Assembly (NCBI GenBank): GCA_023053575.1
Contig: JAKZAP010000020.1
Location: forward strand, 20,422,764-20,486,763
Direction of reading: 5' to 3'
Length of the DNA: 64,000 nucleotides
Source: Branchinecta lynchi
Lineage: Eukaryota; Arthropoda; Branchiopoda; Anostraca; Branchinectidae
In this document: positions 10,247 through 22,200 of the stretch, one piece after another
Layout: each line of letters begins with the position of its first letter
Position numbering within the stretch: position 1 is the stretch's first letter
Position numbers and translations under genes: made by a program
Notes under the pieces: generated by a model
Seen by the model: only the letters and a program-made list of their open reading frames with translations
Database searches by the model: none
Told to the model about the DNA's origin: nothing

Positions 10247-13200
10247 CTACAAATAATCAGCATCTTTAAACAAAAAAAAAACTTTTGGAGGATGCCCGAA
10301 GACGGAGCCGGGTTCGTTGAAGGACTTTGGACTCTCCTTGGAGATGTAAGCCAACCAACCCGGCTCCGACTCTGGACTTTCTTCCACCAGCGAGCCCTGC
10401 TCCGACTTCGAGTTTTGAAATTTTGGATAAACTTTGGTCAACAAACCCGGCTCTTACTGTGGACTTAATCAAATTTTCACCAACAAACCCGGGTCCGACT
10501 CTTTCTGGACTAATTTTTCATCTAAGGCCCTAGTAGTGACGATCAGAAAAATTTAATCACGTCTGAAAGATGGTCATGCGCAAGATCACGTCTGAGGAAC
10601 GCCCTTTCCCGCCATTTTCAGGACTCAAAGAGCGTGTTCCACCCTTCTATTAGTTACCTCCACTAATATTTACCTCCTATTCTATCAGTTATTAGTTATC
10701 TATTAGTTACCTCCACTATTAGTTACTATTTTCATTCCAGCCTCTTCAAAAGTTACTACACTGACCGTTCCAGCCTTCTCGAAATAGTAACTAATGGTAA
10801 CTATTTGCTTACCACACTCGGGAGCGTAGTAAGGGTGGTAACTACGAATCTCTTTGATGTGGTTGGTCCGATTAGCGCGTCGCACTAAATTTGCTGAAAA
10901 TAGAAAAATGTGAATTCCTGACGTCATGCGTAGTTACTACAGTAAGGAGGGTGGAATACGCTCAAAGTTACTATGAGCGTGTTCCACACTTCTACAAATA
11001 GTAACTATTAATTACTATTTCCGTTCCAGCCTCACCAAAAGTTACTACGCTGACCGTTCCAAACTTGTCGAAATGGTAACTACTAGTAACTATTTTCTTC
11101 CCACACTCGGGAGCATAGTAAGCGTAGTAACTACGGATCTCTGATAACGTGATTGGTCGGATCCTACAGTGGCATGATATTCTGCTGGAAAACAGAACAC
11201 GACAAAAGGTTTCGATGGGATCCCAAAAATTCAATATGTGATTCAGAGAAATGGGTCTTGTCATAGCGAGATCCAGTCTTCGCCAGACTCCTAGAACATT
11301 TTTGCTATTCAAATTCAGAAACAGATTAAGGCCAAACAGCTAATCATCTGAGACAAGACCAAAGGTTTCGATGGGATCCCAAAAATTCAATATTTGATCC
11401 AGACAATTGGGTCTTGTCTTAGCCAGACTCCTTAAAAATGTTTACTATTAAAATTCAGAAACAGATTAAGGCCAAAAAGCTAAAAAACAAAGTTCAGATA
11501 TGGATTCAGCATGTGTGTTTACCCCTATAAGTCAATTCTGTTTTGATGAAAACTTCCTGCCACTTCTGCCAATTTCCCGGTTTCGGCCGAACTCCGGAAC
11601 TACTTGTCCGGCGAGAAAAGAAAGCTAAAACGAACTCAGGGTATCTTCTTTCTCAATAATGAACATTTACTCAACTTCAAATAAAAATTTAGCTTATAAA
11701 ATTTTTTCCGACTCCAGCCGGATTTCGGTCTAACTATATGTCCGGGTAAAAAATGATTGTCACACACGGATTCAGCATCTCTTCTTACCCCTAAATCGGA
11801 TATCTAATCAATTGTCCGGTTTTGGCCGGATTCCGGGCGAACTACTTGTCAGGGTAGAAAATTGCTTTCACAGAAGTGTTCAACATATCTTCTTGCCCTA
11901 AATCGAACATCTAATCAACTTCAAATAAAACTTTTACTTTTAACAAACTTTCCGGTTTCGGCCAGATTCCGGGCGAACTACTTGTCCGATGACAAAACGG
12001 TTTTCATCATCGTGTACAGCATGTCTTCTTACCCCATAATCGACTATCACATTAGCTGTTTCAAAATATTTTGTTTGCCCCTTAATTTGAACCCCCACCC
12101 CTAAATGTAGGACTACAAAGTCCTTCTACGAACTTGATTTGTCCGATGACCCAACGAATCCTCACACCAAGCTTCATCAAAATATCTCATTCCCCTCGAG
12201 AGTTATCGTGCTTACAGACGGACAGACGGACAACTTTGCGATGTCATAGGTATCCCTCCACTTACGTTTTGGGATCCCAAAAATCGTTCCAGCCTTGACG
12301 GCAAAAAGCCAGAATTCGTGACGTCATGCGTAGTAACTACGGTAAGTAGGATGGAACACGCTCTATATAGTTGCTTAATATTTTAAGCATAGAGTCACAA
12401 GAACGTCTGTAAGAATAAGTTCATTCGATAAAATGGATTATTCGGAAACAGCGAAGCAAGGCATTATCATCGGGCCTTCAAGCCTATATATTTAAGATCA
12501 GTGGTTCCCGTACCCCTTTTTGAAGAATCATTGTTCTACTAGTCTAGTAAGATCTGTCAAGATTAGAAGGCCAAAAATTTATTGTCATAAGCGGTAAGGG
12601 ATTAATGTGTAAAACATATACAAATAAAGGGGATACGAGAGGCTCCTAGGCTGTCAATTTCATTCTCGTTCGAAAACTGGCCAAGGGCCAGAAAGACACT
12701 TCGCTATTTCTTTGAAACTTCGTAAGCCCAAACTCTATTTTCTTGACAAAAGCATACATTTTCAAATTCCCTTCCGAAGGTCTCACGTAGCCCCGATTGG
12801 GAACCACTGGATTAGATGATGGATAACTAGATTGTCGGACCTCAGCCCTCATCTCAGCTCTATTCGGCTAAGCTTTATAGGACCCGTATTCTATATTGCA
12901 GCTTCACTCTACATCCCTAACAGTTCCATCCGTTCTCATTCCGGGATTCCTAACTTCCTATCTTATAATTATCACCATAACAGCAATATGCTGATTCTTC
13001 AATTTACCATAGTTGCGTTTTTGCTGATACCATGGTATCTGTTACCACGGTCTAAAGTCGTTTTTTCAGTTATCGTGGTATCTGATACCACGGTCAAAAG
13101 GCGTGTTTGCAGATATCGTGGTATCTGGCCAGTTATCGTGGTATCAGATATTCAGATACTACGGTCCGACCGTTGTAACTGGTCGTGGTATCTGAAAAGT

Positions 13201-16200
13201 CATCTCACTTTATCAAATTTGTGTCAGATTGGTAGAAAGAAGTTTAACTGGATATCTGTTTTTGGGATCCCAAAACGTAAGTGGAGGGATACCTATGACA
13301 TCGCAAAAGTTGTCCGTCCGTCCGTCCGTCCGTCTGTAAGCACGATAACTCTCGAAGGGAATGAGATATTTTGATGAAACTTGGTATGAGGATTGTTTGG
13401 GTCGAGGGTAAGGTCGAGTTCGTAGATGGGCTCTGTAGCCCTATATTTGGGGGTGGGGGTTCAATTTAAGGGACAAACAAAATATTTTTAAACAGCTAAT
13501 GTGATAGTCGATTATGGGGTAAGAAGACATGCTGAGCACGATGGTGACAATCATTTTCTCGCCGGACAAGTAGTTCGTCCGGAATCCGGCAAAAACCGGA
13601 GAGTTCGTTAAAAGTAAAAGTTTCATTTGAAGTTGATTAAATGTTTGATTTAGGGGTAAGAAGACATGCTGAGCACGATGGTGAAATCATTTTCTCGCTG
13701 GACGAGTAGTTCGTCCGGAATCCGGCAAAAACTGGAAAGTTGGTTAAAAGTAAAAGTTTCATTTGAAGTTTATTAAATGTTTGATTTAGGGGTAAGAAGA
13801 CATGCTGAGCATGATGGTGAAAATCATTTTGTCGCCGGACAAGCAGTTCGTCCGGAATCCGGCCAAAACCGGAAAGTTGGTTAAAAGTTTGATTTATGGG
13901 TAAGAAGATATGCTGAACCCGATGGTGAAAGCCATTTTCTCGCCGGACAACTAGTTCGCCTGTAATCCGGCCAAAACCGGAAAATATGTTAAAAGTAAAA
14001 GCTTTATCTGAAGTTGATTAGATGATATATTTAGGGGTAAGAAGAGACGCTGAGTCTGTATATAATGATCATTTTTTACCCGGACATATAATTAGTCCGG
14101 AATCCGGTTGTACCCGCATTTATTTTTAGTCAAAATTTTATTTAAAGTTGATTAGATTTCTTTATAGGGATAAGGAGATACGCCGGCTTCGTTTCTGAAT
14201 TTTTCTTTTTTTGCTGGACTAGTAGTTCGCTCGGAATTTGGGCGAAACCGCAAATTTGGCAGTAGTAAAGCAGGAAGTTTCGGTCAGTATCGTCAAAACA
14301 GATATGGCTTATAGAGGTATAGATAGGCAGATAGAATATCTGAACTCGGTTTTCTTTGATGATTAGCCTGGCGAAGACAAGACCGAATTGTCTGGATCAA
14401 ATCTTAGATTTTTGGGATCCCATCATCACCTTTGGTCTTGTTCTTTTGGGATAACTTCGAAAAGTGCAATTTCGGCAATAATCTTTTTTGCAGAGCACCG
14501 TGTATCAGATACCACGATACCTGCAAAAACGACTAATTGCAGATCCAGTTACCGTGGTAACAGATACCATGGTATCTGCAAAACACAACTCATGTTTGGC
14601 TTCAGTTAGTTGATTATGTTTGTTGTTTCAAAATCGCTATTTCCCTGCCCTAGCCAAGCTCTCCTTTGTGCGTTCCTGGCAGGAATGTTAATTGTGTATT
14701 TTTTTGTGTCTTTAAATATAGTCCAACGGAACTGAAACTGACCTGTCGAGGCGGGCCAGCTAAAGTATATTAAAGCCGCGTCCAATTTGAGTCCTCCTTG
14801 TCTCGGTCCTATCTTCTTGTTACTGCCTTGTCACGGTTTAAACCCGATTTATTTAGCCCTGTCAGGTGAATGACTCAGCAGACAAGCATCGTAAATAAAA
14901 CGCAGTCGAAAAATCTACCCGAGACAGGACCAAAAGTTGCTCCGAGAGCATGTCATCATTCACGGCGTCCTGTCTGACAGGACACTGACAAAACAGCCAC
15001 AGGACAAATAAAACGGTATTAAGCGGACAAGGCAGTTAAATAAAACGGCATTTGGCTAACAGGACTGAGACAGGACCGGGGCAAGGCTAAATCGAACGCG
15101 GCTTAGTTCAAGGAGCTCACTGGTCAGAAAACCGGTTACACAACTTCTCCGTGTTTCTCATCAGAAACCAATGGGGCCGAGCCACCGTTTATACCTTTTC
15201 CATTAGCAAGGTAATAACAAGTGCAATAAACCAATTCGTAGCAGACTAATGCCCCCTTTGTCACACTTCATTAAGAACGGCATATCATCGATCATATGAC
15301 AAACAGTCCAGTTTCCAACTCTTCATTAAAGATTAAAGTACGTCGCGTCGTCTTATTTGTTGATGTTACACCAGATCCTTATCCATAGACATATCTCCCC
15401 AGATATACAAGAGTTGGACTTGAGACCTGCCATAGATGAACTTAGTCATGGAAAATCTGGGCCCAGCTGCCCATGAACGGGAGGGGGGGGGGGACCCATC
15501 GAAATGCGTATTGACACCTCTTTTTTTCCAAGTATACAGATTAGAGTTTGATTCCAGTAACGGGTCAAAACTTTTTCTATGGGCAATTTTAGGCCCACTT
15601 GCCAATGAACGGGGAGCGTGGGGGTGGTTCAACTCTCCCCGGTCCCTATGAACCAAAAGCACAAAGGAATTTCATCGCCTTATCCCAATGCTCACAATCC
15701 TACCAAGTTTCAACTTGATACCTGTTGATTCCTGGCAAGGTTAACTAACTTTACTCCAGGGCAATCTGGGCCCAGTTGGGGGAGGTGCAACTTTAAAAGT
15801 GATTTCCCAGCCCTAGGATCTACACGTCCAAGGAATTTCATCGTCCTATGTCCAGTTCTGGTCAAGTTATGAACTTTATTCACTGGGCAATCTGAGCCCA
15901 TTTGCCCCTGAACCGGGTTGGGGCGGGGGGTGGACACCAAAAGGCACAACTAGACCCCAATACCCAACTAGCATGCCAAGTGTGAACTTGATACCTGTTG
16001 ATTCCTGTCACGGGTAACAAACTTATCTCTTGGGCAATCTGGGCCCAGTTGCCCATGGACATGGGGGGGGGGGGGGAGGTGCAACTTTAAAAGCAATTTC
16101 CCAGCGCTAGGATCTACATGTACAAGGAATTTCATCGTCCTGTGTCCAGTTCTAGTCAAGTTATGAACATTATTCACTGGGCAATCTGGGCCCATATGCC

Positions 16201-19200
16201 CCTGAACCGGGTGGGGATTGGGACCCCCAAAAGGCACAACTCGACCCCAATTCCCACTAGTATCCCAAGCTTGAACTTGATACTTGCACTGGTTCACGAG
16301 TTATGAGCTCCACAAAATACGGTGAAAACCGGAAACCGAAAACCGAAAGCTGCTACAGCGCTCGCAATAGTGGATTGTTCCAAGGAACACTCCACTAAAA
16401 ACCGTATTTACTTCGACTATTACTTTAAGGGGGAACATTCCAAAATAGTGGCCATATCGAGCAAAAACGGTATATGTAACTCAAAACGCTGCATGCGAAC
16501 GAAAATTAGTAGCCCACCCGACCCGAAAATTGCCTGTTACAACCATAAAATGGACCTCCACTTTTGATGTGATGACTGTACTGCCATCTGTACGGCGAAT
16601 AAAAATTTCCACCACCTGATCGATGAATGCAAGAGATGGGTCTGCACGGCGAATAAAAATTTCTACCGCCTTATAAATGTAAGAGATTGTTTGGACTAAA
16701 AGCAGAAGGTTTTGCCGAAATCCAGAGAGCAGGAGAGGAGATCGACTTATAGAGTCCGATAAATATTCTTTGAGCCCAAGCTGACTTTGTAACATGTATT
16801 CAAATAATGTATACAACGGAAACGTCAGCTACGATTGTTCATCAGCGATATTTCGGCCGTTTCCTGTCATCGCCCCAATCGTGCATAAACAAGAGCAAAG
16901 GTGTCGATGGGATGCCAAAAGTCTAATATTTCATCCAGACAATTTGGGTCTTCTCTTCGCCAGGTCCAGTCTTTGCCAGGCTAATCATTAGAGAACCAAG
17001 TTCAGATATACCTCTATAAGCCATATCTATTTTGACGATACTGACCGATACTGACGATACTGACTGACTCCTGCTTCACTTCTGAAAAGTTTCCGGTTTC
17101 GCACGAATTCCGAGCGAACTACTTGTCCAGCAAAAAAAGAAAATTCAGAATCGAATTTAGCGTAACATCTAATGAATATCCAATAAAAATTTAGCTTCTA
17201 AAAAAAACGGTTACAACCGGGTTCCGGACGAATTATATGTACGGTTAAAAAATTATCGTCGTTTGCAGACTGAGCGTCTCTTCTTACCCCTGAATCTGTC
17301 ATCTAATCAACTTCAAATAAAACTTATTACTTTTAACAAATTTTCCGGCAAATACGTGGTCAGCTTGTCTACTTACCCTTAGATCGAACATTTAATCAAC
17401 TTCAAATGAAACTTTTACTTTTAACCACTTTCCGGTTTTAGCCAGATTCCAGACAAACTACTCGTCCGGCGAGAAAATGGTTTTCCCCGTCGTGCTCAGC
17501 ATGTCTACTTACCGCAAAATCGAACATTTAATCAATTTCAAATGAAACTTTTACTTCTTACCAACTTTTCGGTTTTGTCGGATTCCGGGCGAACTACTTG
17601 TTGGACGAGAAAATGCTTTGCATATTCGTGTTCAGCATGTCTTCTTACCCCATAATCAACCATCACATTAGCTGTTTAAAAATATTTTGTTCGCCCCTTA
17701 ATTTGAACCCCATCCCCAACCCCTACATGTAGGGCTACAGAGCCCATCTACGAACTTGGCCTTACTCTTGACTCAAAGAGTCCTCACACCAAGTTTCATC
17801 AAAATATCTCATTCCCTTCGAGAGTTATCGTGCTAACAGACGAACAGACGGACAACTTTTACGATGTCATAGGTATCCCTCCACTTACGTTTTGGGATCC
17901 CAAAAACAGCGGCCGTGCAAAAATTAAATCTCAGGACTAGTTCTTTATTTACAGTGGTATTTGAAAGTAATTTGCCCAAATAAGATATTTATAGTCAGTA
18001 TACTGCACTCGAATGAAACGCAAAACGGACGAAACCTCGTCTCGTGTCTCGGTCTACAAAGGCCCGTTTTGGCGTGCAAAAATGCATTAGTTGCGTGTTT
18101 GCATGGTATCTGATACCACGGTCCAAAGTCGATTTTGCGGTTACCGTGGTATCTGATATCATGGTTTAAAGCCGTTTTCGCAGTTACCGTTGTATCGGAA
18201 TATCAGATATCACTGTACCTTGCCAGATAACACGGTAACTGCAAAAACGCCTTTAGACCGTGGTATCAGATACCATGGTAAAAACGCAAAAGCAGTAAAA
18301 ACTGCAAAAACGCAACTATTTTTTCAAAACCGACGCCGAGACGTACCTTGTAGGATGTGTCTTCTTCTACCAATGCGAAGCTGGACAGCGTGACGTCACC
18401 GGGAACATCGTCATAGGAATAGGTTCGGGTGGAAAAATCGCAGCCGCCCATATTGACGCGGATGATACTATATTCTGCACTTCCCGGTCCGAAGTACGAC
18501 CTACAATAGCAGAGAAAAATTACGAGAGCCCTGCGAACTGAAAAAGCCCTACTTACGCGTCAAGGAGCTGAATGGCTTTTCCTGCAAGTTTTCTAGCTTT
18601 GGCCTAAGAAAACTTTTCTTCCTACAGTCCCGTCGAGTAAAACCCGTAGAGTTTAACTGAGAATTTCACTTAAAGGAAACCTAAACAATGAAACCATACT
18701 TGAACACACTATGGAGAATGCATTTACAGACATGGCCATGGAGAGCATTCTTCTCCTGAGCGCAATTCATTCAAATCTTGTACACCGCTGGCCGGATCGT
18801 ATTGGAATTTCTTCTAGATACACGTTTGGGCTTAAATGGTTAAAAAATATTACAGAAGAAGGGTTGATTGGAGAAATTTGTTCATTTCTAAAATTGTTCG
18901 GTACTGAAATAAGGACGGATGCAAAATGGAGCAAAAATCATAGCTTGGAGACACTATTTCGTATTTGGATTGGGTTTTCTGCAGGTAATGTTAACGGAAG
19001 TTATACAGATAGGGCTGAAACTTGGTACTCTTCATTCAGGTGTCCTTTGAGGCTTAAACATTTGATGAAAATTCGATACTTCGTTGCTCAGCTATTCACG
19101 AATAACCTATGTTCAAATAGTGGAATTTCCCTGTCTGATTTGTGGTACCTCTATGCGCTTGTATTAGTGTTGTATGCTTGACGAAAACAATTCACGAAAA

Positions 19201-22200
19201 ATAAGTGTTCACACAGTGAGCCATCTTCCTCGTGCTGATGACCGACCACTAAAAAGCCTCGTTTAGATTAAGATTCAAATCTTTCGCGCCATAGTAGAAT
19301 TTTGCATTGTGAGGTCGGTCGTAGATATTATTAACGTCATAATAGAGAAAATAATGAAAACAAAAAAAAAACTCCTTAATGCAATCAAAATAATCCAGTG
19401 TAATTAATTAGATAATACAAAAGCAAGTTGTTTTTTTTCAGTTAAACTTTAACCTCTTCACCACCGACGTGCAAAACGTAAAGTAAAATTCTTGCTAACA
19501 CCGTGCTTGCTTACTAACACCATTCTTGCTTTCGAGATCAACTGTTTCGCAGGAAGCTGAACATTAAAGGGCGATTCTGGCGGTCTGAAAAGCTTCCATT
19601 TTTCCATTTTGACACCGTGCTGCAGAATAAAGCAATCCGGATAATATGTGGAAACGAGTCGCGTGAATCGCTAAGAGAAATTTACCGTGAAGTTAAAATA
19701 TTACCGGCTGCTGAATAAAGCAATCCGGATAATATGTGGAAACGAGTCGCGTGAATCGCTAAGAGAAATTTACCGTGAAGTTAAAATATTACCGGCTGCT
19801 GAATAAAGCAATCCGGATAATATGTGGAAACGAGTCGCGTGAATCGCTAAGAGAAATTTACCGTGAAGTTAAAATATTACCGGCTGCTGAATAAAGCAAT
19901 CCGGATAATATGTGGAAACGAGTCGCGTGAATCGCTAAGAGAAATTTACCGTGAAGTTAAAATATTACCGGCTGCTGAATAAAGCAATCCGGATAATATG
20001 TGGAAACGAGTCGCGTGAATCGCTAAGAGAAATTTACCGTGAAGTTAAAATATTACCGGCTGCTGAATAAAGCAATCCGGATAATATGTGGAAACGAGTC
20101 GCGTGAATCGCTAAGAGAAATTTACCGTGAAGTTAAAATATTACCGGCTGCTGAATAAAGCAATCCGGATAATATGTGGAAACGAGTCGCGTGAATCGCT
20201 AAGAGAAATTTACCGTGAAGTTAAAATATTACCGGCTGCTGAATAAAGCAATTTATTTATTTATTTAACTAAATGGACGGCCAACAAGGGCCATATACAT
20301 CTATAAACACCAACAAAACAAAACAAAATTAAAAACAAAACACTAATTCACTGAAGGAGAGAAATTGCAGAAGAGCAACTTCCCCCACGACAACCATATT
20401 GGCAGCGTCAGCCTCATGTGCGGCCCAGCCAGGACAGCCAGCAACGGATTCTGGGACTCAAGAATACGCTTCTGCGGATAATATGTGGAAACGAGTCGCG
20501 TGAATCGCTAAGAGAAATTTACCGTGAAGTTAAAATATTACCGGCTGCAGAATAAAGCAATCCGGATAATATGTGGAAACGAGTCGCGTGAATCGCTAAG
20601 AGAAATTTACCGTGAAGTTAAAATATTACCGGCTGCTGAATAAAGCAATCCGGATAATATGTGGAAACGAGTCGCGTGAATCGCTAAGAGAAATTTACCG
20701 TGAAGTTAAAATATTACCGGCTGCTGAATAAAGCAATCCGGATAATATGTGGAAACGAGTCGCGTGAATCGCTAAGAGAAATTTACCGTGAAGTTAAAAT
20801 ATTACCGGCTGCTGAATAAAGCAATCCGGATAATATGTGGAAACGAGTCGCGTGAATCGCTAAGAGAAATTTACCGTGAAGTTAAAATATTACCGGCTGC
20901 TGAATAAAGCAATCCGGATAATATGTGGAAACGAGTCGCGTGAATCGCTAAGAGAAATTTACCGTGAAGTTAAAATATTACCGGCTGCTGAATAAAGCAA
21001 TCCGGATAATATGTGGAAACGAGTCGCGTGAATCGCTAAGAGAAATTTACCGTGAAGTTAAAATATTACCGGCTGCTGAATAAAGCAATCCGGATAATAT
21101 GTGGAAACGAGTCGCGTGAATCGCTAAGAGAAATTTACCGTGAAGTTAAAATATTACCGGCTGCTGAATAAAGCAATGCGGATAATATGTGGAAACGAGT
21201 CGCGTGAATCGCTAAGAGAAATTTACCGTGAAGTTAAAATATTACCGGCTGCAGAATAAAGCAATCCGGATAATATGTGGAAACGAGTCGCGTGAATCGC
21301 TAAGAGAAATTTACCGTGAAGTTAAAATATTACCGGCTGCTGAATAAAGCAATCCGGATAATATGTGGAAACGAGTCGCGTGAATCGCTAAGAGAAATTT
21401 ACCGTGAAGTTAAAATATTACCGGCTGCTGAATAAAGCAATCCGGATAATATGTGGAAACGAGTCGCATGAATCGCTAAGAGAAATTTACCGTGAAGTTA
21501 AAATATTACCGGCTGCAGAATAAAGCAATCCGGATAATATGTGGAAACGAGTCGCGTGAATCGCTAAGAGAAATTTACCGTGAAGTTAAAATATTACCGG
21601 CTGCTGAATAAAGCAATCCGGATAATATGTGGAAACGAGTCGCGTGAATCGCTAAGAGAAATTTACCGTGAAGTTAAAATATTACCGGCTGCTGAATAAA
21701 GCAATCCGGATAATATGTGGAAACGAGTCGCGTGAATCGCTAAGAGAAATTTACCGTGAAGTTAAAATATTACCGGCTGCTGAATAAAGCAATGCGGATA
21801 ATATGTGGAAACGAGTCGCGTGAATCGCTAAGAGAAATTTACCGTGAAGTTAAAATATTACCGGCTGCTGGTCTCAGAGGCGTTACTAGCCAAAATGTTT
21901 TTGGGGGGGGGACGAGGCATTTACCGACTGGCTGGTAATTTTTACCGACTTTTTCTGCAGAAAAAACGACTGTTTTCAACGACATAAATGACAATTTTAA
22001 AAAAAATCTACTGATTTTCAGAAAAACCGACATTTTGACGAAAAATCGACCAATTTTCAGAAAAAACGACTGTTTTCCTGAAAAAAATCAACCGTTTTGA
22101 CGAAAAATTGCGGCGCTGCACGCCGACTCGGTTATTTTTTACAGACTGGCTGACAGTATTGCCTCCCTCAGTATATTACCTCCCCCCAGTCGTGACGCCC

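Noticed and set aside
18711..19181. 156-codon plus-strand ORF as a gene
   Set aside because: Its second half overlaps the dispersed CCTTTAAA-ended repeat (also at 47.9, 51.2, 54.1 and 59.4 kb), it runs antisense in a GBA1 intron, and no domain is recognisable.
19621..21874. CRISPR array
   Set aside because: The 88-bp units are contiguous with no variable spacers, and the unit encodes reverse-transcriptase residues in a eukaryotic intron.
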